Shown here: piece by piece, positions 47,337-56,173 of the stretch
Numbering within the stretch: the first letter of the stretch is position 1
Layout of the letters: every line of letters starts with the position of its first letter
DNA from: Betaproteobacteria bacterium HGW-Betaproteobacteria-9
GTDB lineage: Bacteria > Pseudomonadota > Gammaproteobacteria > Burkholderiales > Burkholderiaceae_C
DNA: 64,000 nt
Assembly: GCA_002842215.1 (NCBI GenBank)
Contig: PHCC01000005.1
Coordinates: 1-64,000 of the forward strand
Direction: 5' to 3'
Made by a program: the position numbers and the translations under genes
The notes under the pieces: model-generated
What the model saw: only the letters and a program-made list of their open reading frames with translations
Database searches by the model: none
What the model was told of the DNA's origin: nothing

Positions 47337-48095
47337 TTACTTGACGTCTTTCCAGAAAGAGGCATTCAGACGCCATGCCACCACGGTGAACAGCGCCAGA
47401 AAGAGCATCACCCAGACGCCCAGGCGCACCCGGGTATTTTGGGCTGGTTCGCCCATCCATTGCAGGTAGGCCACCAAGTCGCCCACATTCTGATCGTATT
47501 CAGCGGCGCTCAAGGTGCCCGCTTTGCCCTGCTCCCAGCTCTTTAGCACGTCCACTTCGTGACCATGGCTGGTCACTTTTTCCATGACGGGCTTGCGCTC
47601 GCCCTGGAGCTCCCACAGCGGATGGGGCATGCCGATGTTCGGAAACACCAGGTTGTTCCAGCCAGTGGGCTTGGTTTCGTCGCGGTAATAGCTGCGCAGC
47701 AAGGTGTAGAGGTAGTCTGCACCGGAATAACCCGCACCGGAACGCGAGCGCGCGATCACGGTCAGGTCGGGCGGATTGGCACCAAACCACTCTTTCGCCT
47801 GGCGGGGATCGATCGACGCCTTCATCGTGTCACCAATCTTGTCGGTGGCGAAGGTCAGGTTCTCTGCGATCTGTTTGTCGGTCAGGCCAATGTCGCGCAG
47901 TCGGTTGTAGCGCATGAAGGCCGCCGAATGACAACTCAGGCAGTAGTTGACAAAGATCTTGGCGCCGTTTTGCAGCGCGGCCACGTCGTTGGTTCGGTTG
48001 GGCGCCTTTTCAATCGGCACGCCAAAACCGCCTGCAGCCAGTGCGCTGGCCGAAAGCCCCAGAGCCAGTGCAAAGCCCAGAAGGATTTTTTTCAT
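47337..48095 (-). CDS. petC: Ubiquinol-cytochrome c reductase, cytochrome c1
   Basis: 252 residues. A Sec signal peptide (MKKILLGFALALGLSASALA) is followed by a haem c site CLSCH (Cys52, Cys55, His56) and the sixth-ligand region NIGMPHPLWELQG. A C-terminal membrane anchor (about 228-246, VWVMLFLALFTVVAW) ends in NASFWKDVK. It passes electrons from the Rieske cluster to soluble cytochrome c in the periplasm. Last gene of petABC, 31 bases after petB. Confidence 0.97.
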   Translation of the reverse strand: MKKILLGFALALGLSASALAAGGFGVPIEKAPNRTNDVAALQNGAKIFVNYCLSCHSAAFMRYNRLRDIGLTDKQIAENLTFATDKIGDTMKASIDPRQAKEWFGANPPDLTVIARSRSGAGYSGADYLYTLLRSYYRDETKPTGWNNLVFPNIGMPHPLWELQGERKPVMEKVTSHGHEVDVLKSWEQGKAGTLSAAEYDQNVGDLVAYLQWMGEPAQNTRVRLGVWVMLFLALFTVVAWRLNASFWKDVK

Positions 48096-48126
48096 TTGCT
48101 TGATTCTCCGCTTGTGCTGGTGTGTC

Positions 48127-49536
48127 TCAGTGAGGCTTGAAGTTGATGCGGCTCGGCACCGGCTTGAACTCGCCGAGCCGACTCCACCAGGGCATCAGCA
48201 GGAAGAAGCCAAAGTAGAACAGGGTACCGACCTGCGAAACGCGCTCACCCACCGGCGACGGCGGCAGCACACCCAGGTAGCCCAGGATGAGGAAGTTGAT
48301 GACGAACACGGCATACAACCACTTGTTCCAGTTCGGGCGGTAGCGGATCGACTTGACGGGGCTGTTGTCCAGCCAAGGCAGGAAGAACAGGATGATCACG
48401 GCGCCACCCATGGCGACCACACCCCAGAACTTGGCGTCAATGGCCATCATCAGCGCCACGAGCACCACGGCACCACCCACCACAGCACCCTTCATGACGA
48501 GGCTGAGTTTGGCTTTGGCCACGCCCAGCAACGCGCCCAGCAAAACGCAGGCGATCAAGGCATACATCATTTCACTGGTGATCGCACGCAGCATCGAATA
48601 GAACGGCGTGAAGTACCAGACCGGCGCAATGTGCAGCGGCGTCACCAGCGGATCGGCCGGGATGAAGTTGTTGAACTCCAGGAAGTAGCCGCCGAACTCG
48701 GGCGCGAAGAACACGATCGCCGAGAACACCATCAGGAACAACGACACGCCAAAGATGTCGTGCACGCTGTAATAGGGATGGAAGGGAATGCCGTCGACCG
48801 GATGACCATGGGCGTCTCTCGGTGCGCCGGGGCCCTTGATCTCTACGCCGTCCGGGTTGTTGGAGCCCACTTCGTGCAGCGCAATGATGTGCGCCACCAC
48901 CAGGCCCAGCAGCACCAGCGGCACGGCGATCACGTGGAAACTGAAGAAACGGTTGAGCGTGGCATCACCGACCACAAAGTCACCGCGGATCAGCAGAGCC
49001 AGATCGGGACCAACAAAGGGGATGGCCGAAAACAGGTTCACGATCACCTGGGCACCCCAGTAGGACATCTGACCCCAAGGCAGCAGGTAGCCCATGAAGG
49101 CTTCAGCCATCAGCACCAGGAAGATGGCGCAGCCGAACACCCAGACCAGTTCACGCGGCTTGCGGTAAGAACCATAGATCAGGCCCCGGTACATGTGCAG
49201 GTAGACCACGATGAAGAACGCCGATGCGCCTGTGGAATGCATGTAGCGGATCAACCAGCCCCAGGGCACGTCGCGCATGATGTACTCGACCGAGGCGAAC
49301 GCGAGGTTGGCGTCGGGCTTGTAATGCATCACCAGAAAGATGCCGGTGACGATCTGGATCACCAGCACCAGCAGGGCCAGCGAGCCGAAGATGTACCACC
49401 AGTTGAAGTTTTTTGGTGCGTAGTACTCGGCCATGTGCTCATTGAAGAGCTTGGACAGCGGGAACCGGTTATCGACCCAGTTCAGTGCTTTCTGGCCCAG
49501 CGGGGCGTCGGGGGAAATTTCTTTGAATTCAGCCAT
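48127..49536 (-). CDS. petB: Ubiquinol-cytochrome c reductase, cytochrome b
   Basis: 469 residues, with eight or more membrane helices. Haem ligands: His100 and His114 (RYMHSTGASAFFIV, YLHMYRG) and His201 and His216 (SFHVIAVPLVLLG, VVAHIIALHEVG). The second pair has 14 intervening residues, one more than in mitochondrial cytochrome b. The Qo-site motif normally PEWY is PVWY (305-308, HIAPVWYFTPFYSML), so the usual Glu is Val. A C-terminal extension of about 70 residues follows helix H. It forms the quinol-oxidising core with PetA and PetC. It lies between petA (36-base gap) and petC. Confidence 0.97.
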   Translation of the reverse strand: MAEFKEISPDAPLGQKALNWVDNRFPLSKLFNEHMAEYYAPKNFNWWYIFGSLALLVLVIQIVTGIFLVMHYKPDANLAFASVEYIMRDVPWGWLIRYMHSTGASAFFIVVYLHMYRGLIYGSYRKPRELVWVFGCAIFLVLMAEAFMGYLLPWGQMSYWGAQVIVNLFSAIPFVGPDLALLIRGDFVVGDATLNRFFSFHVIAVPLVLLGLVVAHIIALHEVGSNNPDGVEIKGPGAPRDAHGHPVDGIPFHPYYSVHDIFGVSLFLMVFSAIVFFAPEFGGYFLEFNNFIPADPLVTPLHIAPVWYFTPFYSMLRAITSEMMYALIACVLLGALLGVAKAKLSLVMKGAVVGGAVVLVALMMAIDAKFWGVVAMGGAVIILFFLPWLDNSPVKSIRYRPNWNKWLYAVFVINFLILGYLGVLPPSPVGERVSQVGTLFYFGFFLLMPWWSRLGEFKPVPSRINFKPH

Positions 49537-49572
49537 GGATTGCCTCTGTGGTCGGTTGCCTGCGGGTGCCGG

Positions 49573-50178
49573 TCAGGCCTTTTCTTCGCCAATCAGCAGC
49601 GTTGTGTCTGAAAGGTAGTAGTGGGGCGGCACTTCCAGGTTGTCGGGGGCCGGCTTGTTTTTGAACACGCGACCGGCAACGTCGAAAGTGGAACCATGAC
49701 AGGCACACAGGAAGCCGCCAACCCAGTCGTCCGGCAGCGATGGCTGCGGGCCGGGCGTGAGCTTGTCGCCGGGCGAGCAGCCCAGGTGGGTGCAGATGCC
49801 GACGCCGACAAAGACCTCGGGCTTGATCGAGCGGTGACGGTTCAGCGCGTAAGCGGGAGTCGGAACCGACTTGCGCTCCGAATTGGGATCGGCCAGCTGT
49901 GGCTCGATTTTCTCCAGATCGGCCAGCTGCTGTTCGCTGCGGCGCATGATCCAGACGGGCTTGCCACGCCATTCGGCCACCATCTTGGTGCCGGGCAACA
50001 GGCCGGAAATATCCACTTCAACAGCCGCCCCTGCCGCCTTGGCTCGCTCGGAAGGCTGAAACGTGCTCACAAAAGGAACGGCGACGGCAGCTGCTCCCAC
50101 ACCACCCATGGCGCAGGATGTGATCAGCCACGTGCGGCGGCTGTTGTCCACAGTCGCATCAACGGTTGCTTCACTCAT
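49573..50178 (-). CDS. petA: Ubiquinol-cytochrome c reductase, Rieske iron-sulfur subunit
   Basis: 201 residues. The N-terminus has a twin-arginine signal-anchor (NSRRTWLITSCAMGGVGAA, about 12-30), so export is expected through Tat, which is encoded at 54.4-56.0 kb. The [2Fe-2S] site is CTHLGC (Cys129, His131, Cys134) and CACHGS (Cys158, Cys160, His161): Cys129, His131, Cys158 and His161 should be ligands and Cys134-Cys160 the disulfide. First gene of petABC; a TACAAT -10-like box lies about 50 bases upstream. Confidence 0.97.
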   Translation of the reverse strand: MSEATVDATVDNSRRTWLITSCAMGGVGAAAVAVPFVSTFQPSERAKAAGAAVEVDISGLLPGTKMVAEWRGKPVWIMRRSEQQLADLEKIEPQLADPNSERKSVPTPAYALNRHRSIKPEVFVGVGICTHLGCSPGDKLTPGPQPSLPDDWVGGFLCACHGSTFDVAGRVFKNKPAPDNLEVPPHYYLSDTTLLIGEEKA

Positions 50179-50228
50179 GAGGATCTTTCAATGACGGTTC
50201 GTGACGGAAATACTAGGGGCAACCCTGC

Positions 50229-50234
50229 ATTGTA
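50229..50234 (-). promoter_or_regulatory. Candidate -10 box for petABC
   Basis: TACAAT on the minus strand, 51 bases upstream of ATG 50178. No good -35 at the right spacing. The rest of the 250-base gap to mscL shows nothing else I can name. Confidence 0.3.
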
Positions 50235-50428
50235 CCGGAGCGTAACAAGGCCATTTTTGGCTACCGAGGCACTTCGCGCCGTATTGTGGCTCGGCACCGG
50301 AACCCGGCTGTTGACCTGAGTCAGTGGTTGGAATTGAAAGACCAGCACCTACGCGCCCCATGGGAAAATGATTTCACTGGCACAGGAAGTGGCCAGGCAG
50401 TTGTTCAACCATCTTCAGAGGTGTCGGC

Positions 50429-50854
50429 ATGGGCATGATGCAGGAATTCAAGGAATTTGCCGTCAAAGGCAACGTGATCGACCTGGCTGTCGGCGTGATC
50501 ATTGGTGGCGCGTTTGGCAAAATCGTCGGCTCACTGGTGGAAGACGTGATCATGCCCATCGTGGGGTCCATCTTCGGCAAACTGGATTTCGCCAACCTTT
50601 ACGTCGTTTTGGGCACGGTACCTGAAGGCACAGCACCCACACTGGCTGCGCTCAAGGAGGCGGGCGTGCCTACCCTAGCCTACGGCAACTTCATCACCGT
50701 CGCCATCAACTTCTTGATTCTCGCGTTCATCATTTTCATGATGGTCAAACAGATCAATCGCATGAAACGCGAAGAACCAGCTGCTCCAGCGCCTGCACCC
50801 ACCCCTGAAGATGTGGTGCTGCTGCGCGAGATCCGCGACAGCCTGCGCAAGTAA
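50429..50854 (+). CDS. mscL: Large-conductance mechanosensitive channel MscL
   Basis: 141 residues, usual length. Starts [20 protein letters not shown] with the amphipathic N-terminal helix, then TM1 ([20 protein letters not shown], containing the gate residues), a periplasmic loop and TM2 (about 76-98, [16 protein letters not shown]). A charged C-terminal helix ([15 protein letters not shown]) forms the cytoplasmic bundle. It releases osmolytes on hypo-osmotic shock. A monocistronic unit ended by a strong terminator. Confidence 0.98.
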   Translation: MGMMQEFKEFAVKGNVIDLAVGVIIGGAFGKIVGSLVEDVIMPIVGSIFGKLDFANLYVVLGTVPEGTAPTLAALKEAGVPTLAYGNFITVAINFLILAFIIFMMVKQINRMKREEPAAPAPAPTPEDVVLLREIRDSLRK

Positions 50855-50875
50855 ACGCTCGCTGGATTACACGTG

Positions 50876-50915
50876 GGGAGAGATGCCGCGTTGGCGCGGC
50901 TCCTCTCATTTTTTT
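50876..50915 (+). terminator. Terminator after mscL
   Basis: Long stem GAGAGATGCCGCG / CGCGGCTCCTCTC with a small internal mismatch and loop TTGG, followed by seven T residues (50909-50915). It lies 22 bases after the mscL stop; the T-run also touches the pdxA 3' end on the other strand. Confidence 0.88.
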
Positions 50916-51976
50916 CATGTGTGACTTGACGCAGTCATCTGCAGCGCGGCGTCGATCGCTGCCAACAAGCTGGCGGCACTCGCACGCCCGGTTCCGGCCA
51001 AGTCGAAGGCCGTACCGTGGTCGGGACTGGTGCGCACAAACGGCAGTCCCAAAGTGGTGTTCACACCATGCTCCAGCCCCAGCAGCTTCACCGGAATGAG
51101 TCCCTGATCGTGGTACATGGCCACCACCACATCAAAACCGCCCTGACGGGCCCGCATGAACACCGTGTCGGGTGCGTGCGGCCCGCTGACCTGCATTCCT
51201 TCTTGCACCGCTTGTTGCACGGCCGGCGCGATGATGTCCAGCTCTTCCCGCCCAAACAGCCCGCCTTCACCTGCGTGCGGGTTGAGCCCCGCCACGGCGA
51301 TGCGCGCCAGCGGCAGGCCGCACAGGCGGAAATGCCCGTTCGTGATCCTCAGCGTCTGCAAGATGCGCTCCACCGTCACCGCCTCCAGCGCCTGCCGCAG
51401 CGAAACATGGATGCTCACGAGCACCGTGCTCAGCCCGGGGCAACTCAGCATCATGCGCACTGGCAAGGCGTCAACGGACACACCCTGGTGCGCGGCAGCC
51501 AGCGCCTGAAGGAACTCTGTGTGGCCCGGGTGCGAGACCCCAGCCGCGGCCAGCGCCTCCTTGTGGATGGGCGCGGTCACCACCGCCCTGGCCTCCCCCT
51601 TGAGCGCCGCTTCGGCAGCAAACCGGATGCAATCAGCCGCTGCCCTGCCCGCCAGGGCGTCTATCCGCCCCCAGGCTACAGGCTGCTTCAACTTGCAGGC
51701 CTGAATGACAGACACACGACCCTCAGTCATTTCACCCCAGGGCGAGAGGTCGGGAATTTGGACAAAACCCAGCGTCGCACGATCATCATTCGCATCGTTT
51801 GCCAGCGCCGCGCGTTCCAGCGTTGCCATGTCGCCCACCACCACCAGCTGACGCTGCAGCTCTGGCCGCTCGCGCAAAGCTTTTGCGATAATTTCGGGTC
51901 CAATGCCCGCCGGATCGCCCATGGTCACCAACACGGGGATGCGCGGTGCGGTTGACGCTTGCTTTGACGAGTTCAT
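50915..51976 (-). CDS. pdxA: 4-Hydroxythreonine-4-phosphate dehydrogenase
   Basis: 353 residues from ATG 51976 (MNSSKQASTAPRIPVLVTMG); the long upstream open frame overlaps the Nif3 gene and has no homology. It oxidises 4-phosphohydroxy-threonine in the DXP-dependent route to pyridoxal phosphate. TMGDPAGIGPEIIAKAL opens the fold; metal-ligand histidines are in VSHPGHTEFLQAL, GLNPHAGEGGLFG and MYHDQGLIPVKLLG, and FVRTSPDHGTAFDLAGTG closes it. It overlaps no neighbour and lies 14 bases after the Nif3 gene. Confidence 0.96.
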   Translation of the reverse strand: MNSSKQASTAPRIPVLVTMGDPAGIGPEIIAKALRERPELQRQLVVVGDMATLERAALANDANDDRATLGFVQIPDLSPWGEMTEGRVSVIQACKLKQPVAWGRIDALAGRAAADCIRFAAEAALKGEARAVVTAPIHKEALAAAGVSHPGHTEFLQALAAAHQGVSVDALPVRMMLSCPGLSTVLVSIHVSLRQALEAVTVERILQTLRITNGHFRLCGLPLARIAVAGLNPHAGEGGLFGREELDIIAPAVQQAVQEGMQVSGPHAPDTVFMRARQGGFDVVVAMYHDQGLIPVKLLGLEHGVNTTLGLPFVRTSPDHGTAFDLAGTGRASAASLLAAIDAALQMTASSHT

Positions 51977-51990
51977 ACCGCCTCCCTGGT

Positions 51991-52767
51991 TCAGGCCGGA
52001 TTGGGAATGTCGATAAAGACGTGTTGCAAACCCAGCTCTGCGGCCACATGGCCGGCCACTGCGGGTGCGCCGTAACGTTCGGAGGCATGGTGCCCGCAGG
52101 CGATATAAGCCACCCCGCATTCCCGGGCATAGTGGGCTTGTGGCTCTGAGATTTCTCCGGTGATGAACGCGTCGGCGCCTGCCGCAATGGCGGATTCGAA
52201 ATACCCTTGAGCACCGCCAGTGCACAGGGCAATTCGTTCAATGGGTCGGTCCGGCTCGGCCACCAGGGTCACCGGCCGGCCCAGCGCCTGGGCGACATGC
52301 TCAGCCAGCGCGGACGCAGAAGCCATGGAATACAGCCCCAGGAAGCCCAGAGACTGCTCACCAAACCGGCTCTCGGGGCCCTCTTGCACTTCAATACCCA
52401 AATGTCGGGCCAACTGCGCGTTGTTGCCCAGCGAGGGGTGGGCATCGAGCGGCAAATGGTAGGCAAACAAGTTGATGTCGTGCGCCAGCAACCGCGCTAG
52501 GCGTTGCTTCATCCATCCGGTGACCCGCCCATCCTGCCCTCGCCAGAAAAGTCCATGGTGGACCAAGATGGCATCGGCGTTCTCCGCGATGGCGGCATCG
52601 ATCAAAGCCAGGCTCGCGGTGACACCGGAAACCAGCTTCCTCACTTCGCCCCGCCCCTCCACCTGCAGCCCATTGGGGCCATGGTCGCGAAACAACGCGG
52701 GCTGCAACAGCCCGTCAAAAGACGACAGCAGGGTCGTGCGAGTGACGTGAGATCCTGAGGAGTTCAT
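51991..52767 (-). CDS. Nif3-like dinuclear metal centre protein (YbgI family)
   Basis: 258 residues from ATG 52767 (MNSSGSHVTRTTLLSSFD). The metal-binding histidines and acids appear in DAILVHHGLFWRGQDGR (about 60-76) and ACGHHASERYGAPAVAGHVA (about 220-240). FAYHLPLDAHPSLGNNAQLA is the central family block. Nif3/YbgI proteins form hexamers with two metals each; they are sometimes listed as GTP cyclohydrolase I type 2 homologues, but the true substrate is unsettled. It probably shares a transcript with pdxA (14-base gap). Confidence 0.93.
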   Translation of the reverse strand: MNSSGSHVTRTTLLSSFDGLLQPALFRDHGPNGLQVEGRGEVRKLVSGVTASLALIDAAIAENADAILVHHGLFWRGQDGRVTGWMKQRLARLLAHDINLFAYHLPLDAHPSLGNNAQLARHLGIEVQEGPESRFGEQSLGFLGLYSMASASALAEHVAQALGRPVTLVAEPDRPIERIALCTGGAQGYFESAIAAGADAFITGEISEPQAHYARECGVAYIACGHHASERYGAPAVAGHVAAELGLQHVFIDIPNPA

Positions 52768-52892
52768 GAGCAGGGGGTCAGCAAGGGTACAAGTCCGGCA
52801 AACGCACGATGCGCCTGCCAAGTACTGGCCTTATTCTGACAGCCCCTGTGTTGAGCGGCGCCCTGATGCGGGCCCACTCGAGCGCGCGAAAC

Positions 52893-53042
52893 TCAGCGCT
52901 GAGCGCCTTGGGCACGCTCGGATTCAGCCATCTTTCGCATGAAAAAGCGGTAAAACCAGATCGCCATACCGATCATGAAGAGGATGCCGGCAATGCTGAA
53001 CAGGCCGTAATCGGTTGAAAAAAGATCCGCCATGGCTTTCAT
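52893..53042 (-). CDS. DUF3149 small membrane protein
   Basis: 49 residues from ATG 53042 (MKAMADLFSTDYGLFSIAGI), with GGAG seven bases upstream; longer starts at 53054 and 53081 are less likely. One membrane helix (about 14-32, LFSIAGILFMIGMAIWFY) followed by a basic RFFMRKMAESE tail. It fits the small DUF3149 family seen in betaproteobacteria, which has no known function. It lies between the Nif3 gene and the divergent DegS-like protease. Confidence 0.8.
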   Translation of the reverse strand: MKAMADLFSTDYGLFSIAGILFMIGMAIWFYRFFMRKMAESERAQGAQR

Positions 53043-53223
53043 TGGGTACTCCATTCCTTGCTTGATAGACCGCCATTGCAACCGGTGTGGACATCACCCG
53101 CATTGACGTGCATCAAGCGGGCTGAACTCTGAACACAAGAGTCCATATGCAGCACAATGAGGTCAAGCGGCATGACCCACTCCCAAGTGGCCGCAACCCT
53201 TGACCTGAAATTCCCGATCCGAC

Positions 53224-54369
53224 ATGAAACGACTCTGGCTGGTTTTTGCCCAATCCGTGACCGTGCTGCTGGCAGCTCTTTTTGTAGTCGCCACGCTGAA
53301 GCCCGAGTGGCTGAACCGCCAACCCACATTCGCCTCGGTGGTCCCTGTGCTGGAGGCCCCCGCACCGAGAAATGCCCTGCCAGCGACCAACAGTTTCAGC
53401 GCTGCCGCGCGTGCCGCCTCACCTGCGGTGGTCAGCATCAATACCAGCAAAGCCGCAGAGGTCGGGAGCCAGAATGCAGACCCCTGGTTCCGCTTCTTTT
53501 TCGGTGAACAGGGGAATACGCAGCCCCAGGCGGGTCTGGGTTCCGGAGTGATCGTCAGCCCCGCGGGCTACATCCTGACGAACAACCATGTGATCGAAGA
53601 AGCCGACCAGATCGAGGTCATCCTCAACGATGGTCGCAAAAGCGCAGCTCAGGTGATCGGGACCGATCCCGAAACCGATCTCGCGATTCTGAAAGTCGAC
53701 TTGAAGGATCTGCCGGTGATCACGCTGGGCGATTCCGACGCTCTTGCCATTGGGGATCAGGTTCTGGCCATCGGCAACCCTTTCGGTGTAGGCCAAACCG
53801 TGACCAGCGGCATCGTCAGCGCGCTGGGACGCACACAGCTCGGCATCAACACCTTTGAAAACTTCATCCAGACCGATGCGGCCATCAACCCAGGCAACTC
53901 GGGTGGCGCGCTGGTGGACACCAATGGCCACCTGATGGGGATCAACACCGCCATCTACTCGCGCTCAGGTGGCTCCATGGGGATCGGTTTTGCCATTCCA
54001 ACTTCGACCGCACGCAGCGTGCTGGACGCCATCGTGCGCGATGGTCAGGTCACTCGCGGCTGGATCGGCGTGGAGCCTCAGGACCTGACGCCGGAGCTGG
54101 CCGAGAGCTTTGGTTTGGCGTCAGGCACGGGCGTCATCATCACCGGCGTGTTGCAGAATGGACCGGCTGCGCAGGCTGGCATCCGGCCTGGGGATGTGAT
54201 CGTGGGTGTCGCGGGTCGCAATGTCACCAATGTGGCGCAATTGCTGTCTGCCGTTGCCTCGCTTCAACCGGGCACGCCGGCCAAGCTGGATGTCGTGCGC
54301 AAGGACGGAAAAAGCAGCGTTGACATCACCCCTGGAAAGCGCACCCCGCCATCCCGACAGGTCGAGTGA
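53224..54369 (+). CDS. DegS/HtrA-like periplasmic serine protease with one PDZ domain
   Basis: 381 residues. A signal-anchor (about 5-24, LVFAQSVTVLLAALFVV), a Pro/Ala linker, a trypsin-like domain with the triad His122 (LTNNHVIEEAD), Asp152 (PETDLAILKVD) and Ser226 (NPGNSGGALVD), and a single C-terminal PDZ (about 280-370, GVIITGVLQNGPAAQAGIRP). One PDZ plus an uncleaved N-terminal anchor is the DegS layout; DegP has two PDZ domains. DegS starts the sigmaE response by cleaving RseA, but rseA and rseP are not visible here, so a general quality-control role is equally possible. It converges with tatC. Confidence 0.93.
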   Translation: MKRLWLVFAQSVTVLLAALFVVATLKPEWLNRQPTFASVVPVLEAPAPRNALPATNSFSAAARAASPAVVSINTSKAAEVGSQNADPWFRFFFGEQGNTQPQAGLGSGVIVSPAGYILTNNHVIEEADQIEVILNDGRKSAAQVIGTDPETDLAILKVDLKDLPVITLGDSDALAIGDQVLAIGNPFGVGQTVTSGIVSALGRTQLGINTFENFIQTDAAINPGNSGGALVDTNGHLMGINTAIYSRSGGSMGIGFAIPTSTARSVLDAIVRDGQVTRGWIGVEPQDLTPELAESFGLASGTGVIITGVLQNGPAAQAGIRPGDVIVGVAGRNVTNVAQLLSAVASLQPGTPAKLDVVRKDGKSSVDITPGKRTPPSRQVE

Positions 54370-54427
54370 AATCCAAGCTTGGCACTGGCCCCACCGATCA
54401 GACCGGGCCACCCAACGGAAAATCAAA

Positions 54428-55222
54428 TCACTTCGCGGGCGCGTCTTCAGCTGGCGTTTCAGGCGCAGCGGTGTTCTTGATGAACCACTGCGCGCCCCAG
54501 ATGCCCACTTCATACAGCAGGCACATGGGCACCGCCAGCGCGAGCTGTGAAATGACGTCCGGCGGCGTCACCACAGCGGCGATGACAAACGCGACGACGA
54601 TGAAATAGCCGCGAAACTCCTTGAGTTTCTGAACCGTCACCATGTTTGTCTTCACCAACAACACCACCACGATGGGCACCTGGAACGCCAGACCAAAGGC
54701 CAGGTAAAGCGACAGAATGGCTTCCACGTACGACGCAATATCGGGCGTGGCCGCGACGCTGGCGGGTGTGAACTGCTGGATGAAGCCAAACATCTTGTCG
54801 AGCACGAACAACTGCACAAAGGCAATGCCCACGTAGGCCAGCAGGCTGCCCAGCACGATCAGTGGAATCGCAAAGCGCTTTTCATGGCTGTAAAGGCCCG
54901 GGGCCACAAAGGCCCAGATCTGGTACATCCACCACGGCAACGACAGCAGCAGGGCCGCCATGGCCAGCACCTTGATGGGCACGAAAAACGGAGAAAACAC
55001 GCCCACTGCGATCAGCTTGGCACCCGGTGGCATGTGGGCCCTGATCGGCGTCGCGATCAGGTCGATCAGCCCACTGGGGCCCGGCCAGAAGGCCAGCAGC
55101 GCCATGCAGATGGCCAATCCCACAATGCCGTAGAGCAGCCGATCACGCAGCTCCATCAGGTGCTGGACAAAAGGCTGCTCGGAACCGGCGAGCTCGTCGG
55201 TGGAATCTTTGGGGTCGGACAT
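54428..55222 (-). CDS. tatC: Twin-arginine translocase subunit TatC
   Basis: 264 residues from ATG 55222, whose A is shared with the tatB stop. Six membrane helices; FVQHLMELRDRLL (about 18-30) is the TatC signature with the conserved Glu that helps bind the RR motif. FSPFFVPIKVL, MYQIWAFVAPGLYSHEKR and VVTPPDVISQLALAVPM are further core blocks. The last 15 residues (AAPETPAEDAPAK) are a flexible cytoplasmic tail. With TatB it receives folded substrates such as the Rieske protein encoded at 49.6 kb. Confidence 0.97.
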   Translation of the reverse strand: MSDPKDSTDELAGSEQPFVQHLMELRDRLLYGIVGLAICMALLAFWPGPSGLIDLIATPIRAHMPPGAKLIAVGVFSPFFVPIKVLAMAALLLSLPWWMYQIWAFVAPGLYSHEKRFAIPLIVLGSLLAYVGIAFVQLFVLDKMFGFIQQFTPASVAATPDIASYVEAILSLYLAFGLAFQVPIVVVLLVKTNMVTVQKLKEFRGYFIVVAFVIAAVVTPPDVISQLALAVPMCLLYEVGIWGAQWFIKNTAAPETPAEDAPAK

Positions 55223-55716
55223 CAACGGGGAGCGGTAGTGGAGCGAGGACGGAAACGCGCCACGCGCGCGGCACCCGACTGGGTGCGGGTACGGATGCCC
55301 GTGCGGGCCTTGTACCACTGGGGCATGGCCTTCTGCTTGATGCGCCAGTTCTTCTTGGGGTGCTTGTAGGCCGGGTGCAGGTCGGAGCCGATGGAGCCCA
55401 GCGCCTCATCGTAAGAGGCCGTATTGCCGTCCAGGCCGGCGGTGGCTTCGGACCACGATTTTTCGAAGTCACCGGCACCGGTCTGCACCGACGATTCGAC
55501 ATCACGGGCAGCACTCTCGACCGACTCCTTCATCTTCTTGAGCTCTTCAAGCTCCATCGAACGGCTCACCTCGGCCTTCACGTCTGAAACGTAGCGCTGG
55601 GCCTTGCCCAGCAAAGCGCCCACGGTGCGCGCCACGCGGGGCAGCTTTTCAGGACCGATGACGATCAGCGCCACCGCCCCGATGAGGGCGAGCTTGGAAA
55701 TGCCCAGATCAATCAT
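55222..55716 (-). CDS. tatB: Twin-arginine translocase subunit TatB
   Basis: 164 residues. The N-terminal helix ([20 protein letters not shown]) is followed by [18 protein letters not shown], the hinge and amphipathic helix with the conserved GPEKLP. A long charged coiled region continues to about residue 80 ([19 protein letters not shown]). The C-terminal 60 residues are basic and probably disordered, ending [17 protein letters not shown]. It overlaps tatC by one base (TGATG) and lies 89 bases after tatA. Confidence 0.96.
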   Translation of the reverse strand: MIDLGISKLALIGAVALIVIGPEKLPRVARTVGALLGKAQRYVSDVKAEVSRSMELEELKKMKESVESAARDVESSVQTGAGDFEKSWSEATAGLDGNTASYDEALGSIGSDLHPAYKHPKKNWRIKQKAMPQWYKARTGIRTRTQSGAARVARFRPRSTTAPR

Positions 55717-55805
55717 GTGTCGGCCATCCGGAAATCAAGGCTGGCGCGGGTCCACCCCGCGCCGAGGTCACAACGGTTCAGAGAACAACCGCAGGTGTCA
55801 CAAAC

Positions 55806-56048
55806 TCAGCTTTTTTGCTTGGCTTCGACGTCGATGGTGTTTTTGTCGGCCCGCGTGTCTTGCGTCACCTGACCAGGAGGCGTCGGGGTGGCGTCAGCCG
55901 AGCTCTGGCCACCCTCCTTGATGCCATCCTTAAAACCCTTGACTGCTCCACCCAAGTCCGAGCCAATGTTCTTGAGCTTCTTTGTCCCGAACACCATCAC
56001 GACGATCAGCAGCACGATCAGCCAGTGCCAAATCGAGAAGGAACCCAT
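55806..56048 (-). CDS. tatA: Twin-arginine translocase subunit TatA
   Basis: 80 residues. [20 protein letters not shown] then [20 protein letters not shown] is the standard TatA membrane helix, FGTKKL hinge and amphipathic helix. The remaining 35 residues are polar and unstructured. TatA oligomerises to form the passage for folded proteins. First gene of tatABC, 125 bases downstream of the HIT-domain gene. Confidence 0.97.
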   Translation of the reverse strand: MGSFSIWHWLIVLLIVVMVFGTKKLKNIGSDLGGAVKGFKDGIKEGGQSSADATPTPPGQVTQDTRADKNTIDVEAKQKS

Positions 56049-56173
56049 AATTTTCTCCAGATATAGAAATAGAGCGTTGGACGCTGTGGGTGGGATTCTA
56101 AGCCCGGGTCAGAGTTCAGAAGCCCCTCAAAGGGAATTCCCGCGCCTCCGCCAAGTACCCACCGCAGCCGTTG

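Noticed and set aside
47947..49611. Plus-strand frame opposite petB
   Set aside because: His/Gln/Asp-rich shadow of cytochrome b codons.
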